DNA of 64,000 nucleotides from Calliopum simillimum (taxonomy: Eukaryota; Arthropoda; Insecta; Diptera; Lauxaniidae). Every line of letters begins with the position of its first letter. Position 1 is the stretch's first letter. Both the position numbers and the translations under genes were made by a program. Under the pieces are notes generated by a model. The model was not told the DNA's origin and made no database searches. It worked only from the letters and a program-made list of their open reading frames with translations. Positions 21,212 to 32,799 of this stretch are shown piece by piece. Location: the NCBI GenBank assembly GCA_951812925.1, contig OX638368.1, positions 112,677,309-112,741,308 on the forward strand. The letters are read 5' to 3'.

Positions 21212-21699
21212 TATTTGTGTGAAATTTAGTTGGATTATCTCAAAAAACGTTTCCAGTAAAGCGTTTTGTAGCATTTTCTTATATGGGAGATAACACGCTC
21301 TCTTTTCCGATTTCACCCAGTTTTTGTTGATAGCTTATATATAGCTTATATATAATTTCATTGAATTATCTTGCTCGGTTTTTCCAAGAAATATATTTCC
21401 ACACACAGCTAGCCAGCCTGCCAGATAGACGGACATGGCTTTATCGACTCAGAGGATGACGCTGATCAAGAATATATATACTTTTCTATGTCTGTCACGC
21501 CTACTTCTCTGCGTTACAAACGGAAGGACAAAGTGAATATACCCTGGGTATGTGGTATAGAAATTATTTTGAAAGCTTACAATAAAGTATTGAATGTAGA
21601 TTCGAACACAAAACAGCACCATCTCAGCTATGCTATATGGTTTTGTCCCAAGAGGAAAAATTTCTAGCGCTTCTGATCCAAGCACTTCAAAAGTACTTG

Positions 21700-22345
21700 T
21701 CTCCATAGAAATTTAGAAGCACTATCACAATGATTTTTTATAAGGCTGCAGTAAGAACAACGTGAGTTCGAACCCATCCCGGAACATTTTTTTTTTCCTT
21801 TTTTTTTATTTGTTTTTGCTTTATTTTTTTTTTTATTAAAATATTTTTTATTCAACATCTTTTATTTCACTTTTCTATTTTCCTTTCTCTTATTAATTTA
21901 CTTTTGTTTAACTGAATTGAAATTGATTACACAATGATTCCATATAAGGCTGCAGTAAGAACAACGTGAGTTCGAACCCAGCCCGGGTGATTTTTTTTTC
22001 CTTTTTTTTTATTTGTTTTTGCTGTATTTTTTTTTTTTTTTTTTTATTAAAATATTTTTTATTCAACCTTTTCTTATTTCACTTTTCTATTTTCCTTTCT
22101 CTTTTTTAATTACTTTTACTTACTTGAATTGAAACTGATTCTATGTAATGCTGCAGGAGCATTTGTATGTCAAATTCTGTTTGGACAACATTTGCTTAAT
22201 ATACAAATTTAACACCTCTTCATATCATCGGGCATTGGTGTTGCGGTCTAAAGAGTTGGTAAATGTAAGTAAAAATATCTAGCACGCGGAACGGTAGTGG
22301 ATTCAAATCCTGGCGCGGCCAGTTATTTTTATCTATTTTTTCTTT
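21700..22345 (+). repeat. Three tRNA-like SINE units
   Basis: Two near-identical units ('ataaggctgcagtaagaaca' then 'acgtgagttcgaaccca', B boxes 21765-21775 and 21969-21979), each followed by 'tttttttccttttttttatt' and 'tgttttt', make a tandem pair about 205 bp apart. A third, longer unit (about 22170-22330) has the lead-in 'tttgcttaatatacaaattt', 'cggtctaaagagttggtaaa' and B box GGATTCAAATCC (22299-22310). Poly-T after each body and multiple dispersed relatives favour SINEs over tRNA genes. Confidence 0.55.
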
Positions 22346-23515
22346 TTTTTAATTTTATTGAAAAAACGCTTACCGCAGCATTACAAATAAGCGCTTTAAA
22401 AATCCTTTTTGGTAAGGCTGCGGTAGGGTTTTGCTCGCTTACATCCTATGACATGCAATGTTAAAAAGAAAGTATTGTCCTTACGGAGCGGAAGCGCTTA
22501 TTGGTGAAAAGGATGCACTTCAGAAAGGTTTTTGAAGCACTTCTTTTCCCCTTGGGGTATTACAACTTAAAATTACTTAGTAGATTTAAGAACAAATATG
22601 AAAGTTCCACTATCGCAACGAGTTGTGAAACAAGTGCAACTATGCTGTACATTAGTTCAGTATTAGTTTGATTACAGTGCAATAAGGTTAATATATTGAC
22701 TATTGAAGTAAATGTTAATGAAAAAGTGTGTGCATAAACTATACATTAGGGTATAAGAGCCTTTCAAAGAAATTGTAAATATTTTGTAGTTCACAATCCA
22801 GTGTTTGGTCGAATTCTTAAAAAGTGATAACGATTATTTAAAGACTAACATTGGTTATACATATAAGAATAATAAAGCTATAGGAGATGTTATGATTCAA
22901 CGTGGTCAAGCATTTTTGAGTTATATTTTCTTACTGTATTGTTAAATAAATATTTTTTCTTTATTTTTTTTTTTCATATTTATATTTCTATTTTTAGCGT
23001 CTACCCAATTCATCTGGCCAAAATATAAACAAAGTTGGTATAAACTCGTATTTAACGTTTTATTACTTATGACGTGGTTGATTTGACTTTTTTATCCGCT
23101 TCGTGTCTGTTATTTGACATCAGTAGAAACATCTAATAGATCTTATTGTGTATTTTACATATGTACTGCTACAATATTCCACCTTCAAATTTCGACGTAA
23201 TTTGCAAATTTTTAACAAGTTGGTATTGTGTGTGTAATTCTTTTCCGGTTTTTAGAATAATTATATTTACTATATGCCGCAAATTCTTTAGGTGGGTTGT
23301 AAATTTATCAAATTGTGGCATCCCGGTAGGAAACAAATCTTTTACTTCACTCATGCTGAGCTAACTGTTCACTGTTCAGTACTGTGTGCTAATCAACTTT
23401 TCGCGAATATTTTTATTATGATTTTAAATAGAAATACTAACATAATACATATATCGGTAATAAACAAAAATTGGGCATAGAGTTTTATATCGAGTTTTAG
23501 TGGAATAAACATATG
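22346..23515. other. No gene seen
   Basis: A short inverted pair 'cgcttaccgcagc' / 'ggctgcggtagg' near 22369-22430 may be another SINE-related piece. The rest lacks coding or element signals. Confidence 0.4.
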
Positions 23516-23528
23516 TGACCTGGGCTTA

Positions 23529-25175
23529 TTATTATTATTTAAAAGGCTCTAGATTGTACTGCGACCTTAAAGATCTTTTGTACAGCCTCTCTCCCTATCA
23601 AAGCAGCTCCAGACTATCTATAAATCTTGTCACTGCAATGGGATTAATTTTACCTATGTCACCTGGATCTAAAATCTCGGCACCTAAGTACTTAATTCTG
23701 CGTCTAAACGCAGCAGGGCATGCGCATAGCACATGCTCTGCTGTTTCCAAGTCCTCTAAGCAGAGTCTACAGGAATCATCGTCTACCATGCCCATCTTTT
23801 TTAGGCGATAATTTAGTTTACAGTGACCTGTCATTATTTCACTGTATGTTTTAATATCTTTTCTGCTGAGATTTAAAACCGTTTCTACCTTAACATGTTG
23901 TGGATTGATTAGCCTTTTCGCTTGTCGTATGCCTTCCTGGACTTTCCAGTGATCGATCAGGCTATTTCCTTCCCATTCCCGAATTAAGTTATTCTTAAAG
24001 CTATTGTTCACTCCGCAGAAGGCCTGTGAAAGAATTGAGTGCTCCTCTCTTAGCCAGGCAATCAGCCCTTTCATTGCCTTCATGCCCCTCGTGTCCTGGT
24101 ATCCAGACAAGAGTAACGTCGTTCCTCCTGGCTAAAGCTTGAAGAAGTTCAAAACACTCCCAGACAAGCCATTAGTGATTTTAGAGTCGCTTGGCTGCCC
24201 AAGTAAATGTATATGTCGGTGCCGGAAGTGCCCCTTCTTAGACATTCTCTGTCACACAACTCTAAAGTGTGGACCTCCGCCTGAAAAATGGAAGCTGTTT
24301 TTCCCATTGCAACTGCTTTTTGGAATCTAGGTCCCACGACTGTATTACATTTATATTCTTCCTCCTCCATTCGGAGCGTTCATTTATGACCACTTTGAAT
24401 TTCCTGGAGAAAACAAACTTTTTACATAACTTATCGGAGACTGTAAGACATGGTGTATCCCAGAACATGTCCAGGATTTTGACATGTCCTTTTAGATTGC
24501 CTTCTTTAAGTTGTTGCAAATGAGGTAGTCTGAGGGCCACACAGGCTGCTTCTTTCTTAACCATAAGGTGAAGAGGAGTGAGTCCCGTAATCATGCCTAG
24601 GGCTACTGTCGGACACGTCCTTAGTGCCCCTGTAATACCAAAGCAGGCTGTTCTGAAGATCCTGTTTAGTTCCTTCTGAGCCTTTACTTGGTCTACCTTT
24701 GGCCACCATGCTAATGAAGCATACGTGATCATTGGTACAGTGATGGTTTTTTAAGACCATGCCATCATTTTTGGACGTAGTCCCCATGTTTAACCATACA
24801 GCCTTTGGCAAGCGTATGTTATTCTAAAGGCTTTATTTATTATGTATGATAGATGACTGCTCCAAGTTAGACTTTTATCTAGGATTACTCCTAGATATTT
24901 CATCTCCTCGGAAACCGTTAGAACCGTTTTTCCCAAGTTTAAAGCTTCTAGATTAAGCTTTTTCTTTCGGGTAAAGGGCACCAGTGTGGTTTTACTAGGG
25001 TTAATATCGAGTCCTTTCTCTCGGCACCAGCCTAGAGCTAAGTTGAGAGCTAGTTGCATTCGATCAGTTACGGTAGAGTCAAACTTGCCTCTAACCATAA
25101 TAATCAAATCGTCAGCAAAGCCTTGGACTTCGAATTTGTGATCATCTAGAATTTCTAGTAATTCGTCAATGACAA
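23529..25175 (-). mobile_element. 5'-truncated I-type LINE with RNase H
   Basis: Flanked by a perfect 13-bp target duplication TGACCTGGGCTTA (23516-23528 and 25176-25188). Its 3' end on the minus strand is a (TAA)n-type tail ('ttattattattt' at 23527-23539), as in I elements. Minus-strand pieces in order: F-A-D-D-L-I-I-M-V-R-G-K-F (RT catalytic box, about 25085-25125), an RT thumb segment (24790-25107: L-N-P/I-N-P-S-K-T, E-E-M-K-Y-L-G-V-I-L-D), a connection segment with G-A-L-R-T-C-P-T-V-A-L-G (24262-24732), a broken RNase H (I-F-Q-A-E-V near 24290) and a C-terminal C-R-L-C..T-A-E-H-V-L..C-P-A zinc-knuckle-like motif (23598-24110). Several frameshifts make it a pseudogene. Confidence 0.88.
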
Positions 25176-25189
25176 TGACCTGGGCTTAC

Positions 25190-25575
25190 GAAAACAAGTT
25201 TTCGAGAAAACAGCTGGAAAACAACTATTAAAGGTCAATTCTATGCTAATCGGCAAAAAATTGGAAAATTATTTTTTTGACACCTAAGTACCCTTTTCAT
25301 AGACCACATATAGCATTTCGGCAAGTGTTGACTTAACTGTAAACTACGATTGTGAAAAATAACTTGTGCACAAAACTGTAGCGTAACCACTATCTAGAAG
25401 TTGAATGAAATTTTGCTGGGCCCTTGAATAATTTAACTGAATCCTTAAAATTTAAGTTCAACTTTCAACTAAGTAGTTTTGGTACAATCGTCGTTTGGCA
25501 TGGTCAAAAATTATTAACCCTTGACTGCTAAGAGCTTGATAAAAGCATTTCTGTTATTTTAGTTGCTTTCTCGCA
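25190..25575. other. No gene seen
   Basis: Unremarkable sequence between the LINE and a family A fragment. Confidence 0.35.
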
Positions 25576-25693
25576 AAGTTATACTGAAGTTACGCTGATC
25601 AAAAATATAAATAATTTTTCATACCTGCCACGCCTCTTTCTTTGCGTTACAAACGCAAGGAGAAAGTGAATATAGCACGCTGGGTGCAGGGTT
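25576..25693 (+). repeat. Family A fragment (right end)
   Basis: 'gacgctgatcaa'-like 'ttacgctgatcaaaaatata', 'ctgccacgcctctttctttg', 'cgttacaaacg' and a decayed 'ctgggtgcagggt' terminus. Only the last about 120 bp is present. Confidence 0.6.
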
Positions 25694-27240
25694 CAAAAAG
25701 TCTTGTCGATGGGGAATCGATTGAGATCACAAAATTTTGGGTTTGAGTAAAATAATTTCATATTTATCAGCATTTTTTGGTTTTGAAAATGGTTTCGGGT
25801 TCATATAAAATTCTCTGAAGTGAAACGAAATTTCCATGGTGATTGTTAACATCAAAGCAAAAGTTTTGGTGCCTGGGAAACGAACTTTCGTTAATACTAA
25901 ATTGAGACGTTTACTGCCATTCTTCTCATTGTATAAGTAGCAAAAGATGCTAGAAACCGTGTCATTCATGAGTTGGAAAGAAAATTACGTAGGCACTTAT
26001 AGTAATTTTTTTTTTTGTAATTCAGAATGAATGAATGCATCAATTACAACTTGCACACTCAAAAATTATTGTTTACTTTTCTTAGTTTTGATTCCCTTTA
26101 GTATTGACTTTAAACTTTTTTTGTATTAAATTCCGATCTTTTCCAAAAAAGTTTAAAATTTATTCCAAAAAACTATGAAATTAATTCCAAAATAGTTTAA
26201 ATGAGTCCTTCGGTTAACCTTTGGAAAGCTTCGAGTGTCCCAGGAAATGAATCAGTTAAAACTTGTTGATAACCCGCCATAGATGTTTTCCCTCTAGTAT
26301 ATCTGGATGTTGGCCCTATGATCCTCCCAGGAGTTGAAGGAGAATTCATAGATTCAATTTGACTTTGAAGCCTTCGGATGACCAGATCTTCGAGTATTCC
26401 AGGAAATCTTGATATTCTTCTTTTTGGTTATGAATCCTTCGGTTGTCCTACAAATGTATCATGCAAAGCTTGTCAATAATCTGTTACAGATGTTTTCCCT
26501 CTAGTTTACATAGATATTCTTTGTTGTGACAATGAAGTGACCTTAGAGTCGGTTTCGGAATGAATCTAAATTTCGACCCGGTTTAACATATATATGTATC
26601 GTTTTAACATTGAAGCCTTCCAGTGACCTTCGGGCGTCCAAGAAAACTATCAATATACTATTCACTTTCTAACCCTTCCTACGAAATTTCGTTAAAATAG
26701 TTTGCATAACTGGAGCAAAAAGTATCGCCAAAAAAGTGTCGCCACAAAATTGTCTCAAAAAAGTGTTGCATAAAAAGTCTGGCATAAAAAGTGTCGCGGC
26801 TTTGAAATATTACACTCGATGCGGCCAAAGAAGTTTCACATCAAAAACTTTTTCTTACATAAAAAATTACCACCGCCACATGGGTATCCAAGCGGGACAT
26901 TCAAATCAATCGTTAACTCTGTAAAATCCTTTATTATTTCCTTAACTACTATGATCTTTGTTCCGTAGAGTTTTCAAAGTAAAAAGTTATTTAGTACGGA
27001 GTCTTAAAATATATATCATCAAAAAAATTTGCTTTTAACAATGAAGCGTATTAATTACGAGTAAAAAGATTGATTTGCATTTTGAACTTTGGTTTGCTTG
27101 CATAATATGAATACTGACTCAATACCATAATATTGTTCAGGCAAGTCGATACTGAACTTAACTTATAACACCTGACTGGTACGGTGTCATCTTACACATT
27201 TATGAAATTTATTTGTACCACTCAGTTCCTTCGTCAGAGA
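25694..27240. repeat. Intergenic with degenerate direct repeats (26210-26660)
   Basis: Blocks 'gatgttttccctctagt' with 'ccttcggt(t)' and 'aaagctt' recur at about 26210-26320 and 26429-26520, a spacing of about 220 bp. A related block ('gatgctttccctctagtata') lies near 42326 in intron 3 of gene D. A short 'aaaaagtgtcgc' tandem tract is at about 26717-26797. Nothing gene-like upstream of 27240. Confidence 0.4.
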
Positions 27241-27250
27241 ATATTGAAAT

Positions 27251-27278
27251 TATAATAAAAGCCACCAAGTACGATCAT
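27251..27278 (+). promoter_or_regulatory. Candidate TATA/Inr of gene B
   Basis: TATAATAAAA at 27251-27260 is followed by TCATG with its A at 27277, 26 bases downstream. The spacing is on the short side; weak motif evidence only. Confidence 0.3.
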
Positions 27279-27330
27279 GTGAATTAGTAGTGTTCAATTG
27301 AAGTTACAGCGTAAAAAGCGCAAACGCTGC

Positions 27331-28405
27331 ATGATGTTCAGAAAAACAATTGTCTTGGCTTTTACATTTTCCCTTTTGATTACGACCAAGGTAAGAAGGC
27401 TCATAGTGTCTATTGGAAGAATTTACCTATTATAATGAAAGAAGCCATTTCTCTTTACAATATCAAGGTGAATACATCAGCATCACTGGATATGATTGCA
27501 CAAAATATTACAACAACAACACGCATTGATAACTATATCCTGCAAAATCAACGCCAATATATTGCCAATATCAAGACAATGGCTGTTGCCCTGGAGGAGT
27601 TCAAAAAGAACTTTGATAGTCGTCTGGACGTATTACAGTTAAATAGAGAATTTCTGCAGTTTAAATTGAGTGAAGCTGAACAGAGACTGGTGCCATTGGA
27701 GCTACTGGATGATGTACATAACTATTGTGTGCATAAATATCGCCCCAAACTACCAGACATCAGTTCAATAAATAGCAGCCTGTCCAGGTGCACTGAAAAG
27801 GGTAGAGAGGAATATCAATCAATTGTAGAGGATCCATTTTTCACATTAAATAAATTGGAAAATTATTACAGAAATGAAACTGTTGTTGCTTTATTACAAT
27901 GTAAAATGGCATATCAGCAGGTGCATAAAAATTACACCCTTTGCGTCACAAATGTGGTATGTTGTAAGCGATTTTTTTACTAAGTTTCTATCTTGACAGA
28001 TTTAAAGGATTTTTTCTTATGCAGGTACAGCAGAGCAATGATATCAGTTCGGTTAATATAAATATGTTTTACAATCAATTGAAAAATTCAGAATGCTCGG
28101 CAATACTTAAAATGAAGAATGCCTTTGATTGTCACTCCTTTGTCATATTTAATACGCTGACGAGCTTAGGCGAAGTAACCGGGTTAATCGATAGCTGTAC
28201 ACTTGGAAATGAATTCTGTTCATCTTGTGGCGAAGAAATGTATATATCAGCTGATCGATGTCCATATCATATGAGTATGCCATTGACAGATGATTTTAGA
28301 TTAAGTGAAAAGGTTAATAATCCATTTCGAGGTCTTACTGTAGGAACACCTTGCTTACAGATTAATTTTATTAATAATAATAATATTACGCTCACGCTTT
28401 CTTAG
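27331..28405 (+). CDS. Gene B: secreted cysteine-framework protein, 309 aa (DUF725/TsetseEP-like?)
   Basis: Exons 27331-27390, 27468-27956 and 28025-28405; both introns (77 and 68 bp) are phase 0 with AAG|GTAAGA, a pyrimidine-rich ATATCAAG acceptor, GTG|GTATGT and TTATGCAG. Exon 1 encodes the signal peptide MMFRKTIVLAFTFSLLITTK. Exon 2 carries an N-terminal helical region, then cysteines 107, 128, 165 and 179 (C-x20-C-x36-C-x13-C) with N-glycosylation sequons N-E-T and N-Y-T. Exon 3 has C207-x11-C219-x21-C241-x6-C248, a C-P-Y-H-M-S motif and one late cysteine. Gene C shares every one of these spacings. The closest family I can suggest is DUF725/TsetseEP (fly secreted proteins), from layout only. 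Function unknown. An acceptor at 27419 was rejected because it leaves a 29-nt intron. Confidence 0.83.
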
Positions 28406-29340
28406 AGACATAGGGTCTACATATTAATACACATGACAAAAATTTGTCCTACCAATTTTACTATGTTAGAAATGGAGCACGACTTTGAATTATACACCAT
28501 TAAAAAGGTATTTGTGTGTAAATGTGCACAAAGTAAAGTATTTCAATATTTTGTCATTAAGCCAGGTAAAATTAAATGCACATTTTTCAATGTAAACAAC
28601 GACAACGCGGTCACACAGAGCTGAAAAAAGGATACAGCACAAAGAGAAAGACAAAAAGCTGACTGACTCTGTTATCTTTTTGTTTCACATTTTTCATTAT
28701 ACCAGGGATGATAACTGAGATCTTCTATTTTGTACCAAATACACAGCAAAAAAAGAACTAAAACTGTGCAAAAAGTACCAAAATTGTTTAATGCATTTGT
28801 GGTAAAATTTTGACCATTGGCGATTCTATTTAGTATAAATAAATGTTTTTTACATTGAAATTTTTTTTTTTATCAATAAACTTTTAAGGAAAAAAAGAAT
28901 TATACAAAAATTAAGTAACAAAAGTAGAAGTTGTGTTAAGCGAATCATCTACTATTAGTGAAATAAAGAGCATCAAAAACAATGTGGCATGAATGCAAAA
29001 ATAATGTTCGCGCGAATTGAAAAATGATAAGACGTTTAGCGGATCATCATTTTCTTGCGCTTCCTTAAAGAAAGTAAAGCTGTGGATAAATCCTTCATGG
29101 GAAAGGAGGTGATCCAAAATGTTCGAAAAGTGTGTTACGTTATTTATGCACGAACCCAACAATGAAACTTTCACCAAACCAACTGAGTCAAAATCGAACA
29201 GCTCAACTCAACTCATTTTCTGTTCGCTCAATCTCCGTTGCATACGATTGCAATTCAGTTTGTGAGTTTTGAATTTCGATTTTCTCAATTTTTCGTTCAG
29301 CTCTTTTCAAATTTTTGTTCGAATCATACTTTTTTTGAAT
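28406..29340. other. 3' flank of gene B; no other gene seen
   Basis: An AATAAA at 28838-28843 is a possible but distant polyadenylation signal. No second gene or element ends recognised before the pogo-like element. Confidence 0.4.
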
Positions 29341-29341
29341 A

Positions 29342-31516
29342 GGGTAACCTATATAATGATTGGCACCTTAAGCTAAATTCCTGATTTAAATGATTGTTTC
29401 TCTCTACAAAATTTAATAAGAGACTTTAATTTTGGATACAATTGATAATTATGAATTCGTAGTTAATACTTTATTTTCGAAGATCCTTTTTTATCCCTTC
29501 TTTTAGTATATTAAAAGAAAAGTAAAATATGAGCCAAATATGTAGTTATTGGCACTTTGAGTATAATTATTGGCACCGAAATGTACAATTATTGGCACTC
29601 TGAGAAATTTTGTAAACAAAGCAAGTACAGGTAGTGATTGACATTTAGAAACAAATAAAAAGATAGATTTTTTCGACTCAATGTGGTATTTTAAAGAACT
29701 ATAGTAAACCTTTCACGGGTCTTAATAGTATAAAAAGGATATTTGCAGGGATTTGTTTTGCTATATTATTCAAAAAATATTAACTATAAAAATTTTGTTG
29801 CAAGGATGTTTGGTAAGTCTAAATAAGCTTCCCAGTCCTCGCAATACTTTTTTTAACCAGATATCTTCACTATATAATTCAATTATGGTTAACAGTTCGA
29901 CTTAAAGTGCTGCTAGTGTATAAATATGGTCGTATATTTTTGTTTGACTATCATCAATCCTTTCGCTTACCATAATGGGAATATTATCAAGTTTTAGCCA
30001 TTCATTTCCGACTAAGATAGAATTTGTACTTTGATTTTCTTCGATGTCATCTGCGTACCGCTATTGAGGCTCTTGAGAAATGATGTATACATTCAACAAA
30101 GCATTGTAAAAGCAACTCTGATCTGGTAATTCAGTTTAACCCTCTTGGAGTTTGGCCGAAACAGAATTTCCAATTGCTTCCTTAAAAATTTCTAAAGAAA
30201 TGGTTTTATCAGTTCCGTCAAAAAGTGGTTGCTAAGACTATCAGATTTTTTACCAAGACATTTCGAATATTCAATTGTCAAAACCATTTTTCATCACTAG
30301 TTGATCGATGTGTTTTTCTAATGCAGTGGCAAAAATGGGATCAAAATCTTCTTTTGTTAATGTTTTACTTAAATTATTTCGTCTCCAATCAAGAACTTAC
30401 TTCTTCCATGCATATTTCATAGTTTTTAAAAGCCAAAACGTCTGCCCGCTAAAGAATCCGCGATGAATTAGGGTAAAGTGCAATTAATTTAATTCATTTT
30501 CTTTTGCTGGACTCACATAGCTCGAAGTTCAAATGGCTTTTATGGCCATCTACAAATAGTACTATCGGGAGCTACATATTGTTTGCGACGAGTTGAGGGT
30601 AAAGAATGTTTTGTTTTTTTTTTGAATGTATTGATAAAATAAATTAGCGTTCATCCAACTATTCTCATATAACTCTAACTCCAGGAAGAAGGGATAGATT
30701 CCCAGCACGCATTTCATATACGTTTTTGGTACCCTTTTTTTGCTGGGACCTTCGAATTTTTAAGGCACAATTGAAAGTTAGTTCACACAAGTACCTAGTC
30801 GTCAATTTGGGCAAACCAATTCCCGACATTTGCCTCTGAAACAATGACGCTGGCTGCTGTAACGTATTCCGAAGTTCGAGTCGTTATTTTGCGATGTCGT
30901 TTTAAAAAAAGACGGCACCAACCATCTCAAGCTTCATGATTTATGAAAGGATTTGGCCTTGGTTCGGTGTCTAAAAATTTACACACACTTGCAATTACAT
31001 TTAACACATTTATATAAAAATGCCAATGACTGGTATTGTGCCTGGTTGGGAATAGTTGAATCTGTATAGTGATTGACATAATTGCCAATCATTATATATT
31101 TCAACAGGAAATGTATCAGTTGTTGGCATCTTAATATTTAACATATTATTAGGATAAAAGAAAGAAACTAAATTGGAACAAGATATTTGATTCATTACTA
31201 AGCACCTACAATACGTTATAAATTGTTTTTTTTTAAGCCAAAGCCTAGATACAAAGCGGCAAAAAAAAAGTCTTCTTCTGAAATTTTTAAGAAAACACTG
31301 AAAACGCATTACTTGGCTAGGACACTCTTTTAAAAGGGTATTCATTGGTATTTCGGGATACATTTAATAAAATTAATTTCTTAGATTTTGTGATTGCCAT
31401 TAACTAAAATTAAGGAATCGTAATAATAAACTTAACCTGCTTGGATTTATTAATATTTGACTTTAAATTCCAGAGTGCCAATAACTACATAGTGCCAATA
31501 ATAGAACAGGTTACCC
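29342..31516 (-). mobile_element. Degenerate pogo-like DNA transposon
   Basis: Ends GGGTAACC.. and ..GGTTACCC, flanked by TA on both sides (29340-29341, 31517-31518), with subterminal 'attggcac' / 'gtgccaat' repeated several times at each end (29359-29600 and 31473-31501). The minus strand near 30470-30600 encodes L-P-I-V-L-F-V-D-G-H-K-S-H-L-N-F-E-L, the DDE_1 'LLVDGHxSH' motif of pogo/Tigger transposases, followed by a D-V-L-A-F-K-N-Y-E segment like the 'LQPLDVxvFgplK' block. Many stops; total about 2.18 kb, typical length for the group. A decayed relic. Confidence 0.8.
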
Positions 31517-32050
31517 TAAATTGAAATTTTTGGTTTCAAAAAACGCTCAGATATTTTTTTTTCGAAAAATAGTACATACCTAATTCAGCTGAATATTGAT
31601 CTGTTTTTGCTTCGCAAAGGCTGGCGATGTCTGAGCAGTAATTTTTGAGGTTTTTTCTACGATTTTGGTCTCTTTCCTTAGGTGCAAATTTTTCATTAGA
31701 ATCGTACTATTCTCGCATAAATTTGAATGTCTCACTGTAATTTATAATCAAGTGCCATATATTTATTAGGAAAAAAAAATACCTGCGCGAAAAGGCGCGC
31801 AATGAGCAAAATGCCGCGCCATAAGACAAACACCACGCTACGTAGCCACAGAGCTACACGGGAGTTCGATCAGAAGAGAGAGGATGAAAAGTTGGTAAGG
31901 TACTGAGAAGCTTGCGCCGATATAGTATCATGAAGTTAAAAAAATAATTTAATGCCCAAGACCAAGACTCAATGTCCAATGTCTTGGTTTGCTCATCAGA
32001 GAAGATAATAACAACAACGAAGAGTACAAAGATATTTCAGAAGCATGTCT
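31517..32050. other. No gene seen
   Basis: Mixed-composition spacer between pogo-like element and MITE. Confidence 0.35.
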
Positions 32051-32052
32051 TA

Positions 32053-32407
32053 CTTATGCCCCAGACAAACGACAGTTTAAATCTAGATTATAGACGTAAT
32101 AATGTGAATCTTTTTATTGCATGATTTAAGGCATTTCTTAAACACATATTTTATAGGCATTGACTAAAAGAAAATTTCCCAATTCAGGGCCAAAAAAGTT
32201 CTAATTAGCTTTTCTGATGCTTATCTCACTATTAATCTTGTTTTTGATGTTTTAGATTTTTTTTTGCCCCTGAATTGGGAAATTATCTTTTAGTCAATTT
32301 CTATGAAATATGTATTTAAAAAATGCCTAAAATCATGCAATAAAATGATTCGCATTATTACGTCTATAATCTAGATTTAAGCTGTAGTCTTTCAGGGGCA
32401 TTATAAG
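32053..32407. mobile_element. TIR MITE (family M), copy 1
   Basis: About 350 bp with inverted halves. 'cttatgcccc' and 'acagtttaaatctagattat' on the left match inverted 'aatctagatttaagctgtag' and 'aggggcattataag' on the right. The central part pairs 'actaaaagaaaatttcccaa' with 'ttgggaaattatcttttagt'. A diverged copy is at 35007-35353. Confidence 0.7.
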
Positions 32408-32799
32408 AAGATAGGACTCGAGAACACTCATCGTTAAATGCATTTCCTTTAAATATTATTACATTATATTCAAATATTTATTTTAATTAAGTATAGATTC
32501 CTATGAATAGTTGAGAAATATAGTGGTCTAATTTAGAATTAAGCAAATCTGAGAGACAGGTACATACTTTTCTTTATGCATCACAAAACAACTAAAAGTT
32601 GTCATTGGAATTACTTAATTCTTCATTCTTAACTCGATTGAACTTCCTAGAACTAAAGGATGCTTCCGAACATAAATTATAGTTTTGCATGAAAGTCAAA
32701 TTAAGATCTGACTCAGTATTCGTAGCTTTCCGAGTTAGACCACTGTATTTCTCAAAATATGGAGCATATTTTGTATGAATAAAATTCTCGATTTCTCGC
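32408..32799. other. 3' flank of gene C
   Basis: Nothing distinct recognised. Confidence 0.35.

Larger units (their letters stand above)
20241..21557 (+). mobile_element. Family A TIR repeat interrupted by a mariner
   Basis: The left part (20241-20359) begins 'aaacattaaataccctacac' and the right part (21212-21557) resumes with 'tttgtgtgaaatttagttgg', 'atctcaaaaaacg' and ends 'taccctgggtatgtggtata'. Removing the mariner restores the continuous family A sequence seen at 13.8 kb, with the TA target duplicated. Confidence 0.75.

Noticed and set aside
21741..22330. Functional tRNA genes
   Set aside because: B boxes are present but A-box spacing and cloverleaf pairing are poor, and the units are repeated with T-rich tails; SINE is the better reading.
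27420..27467. Gene B exon 2 starting at 27420
   Set aside because: This would leave a 29-nt intron, too short for fly splicing; the acceptor at 27467 has a better pyrimidine tract and fits paralogue structure.
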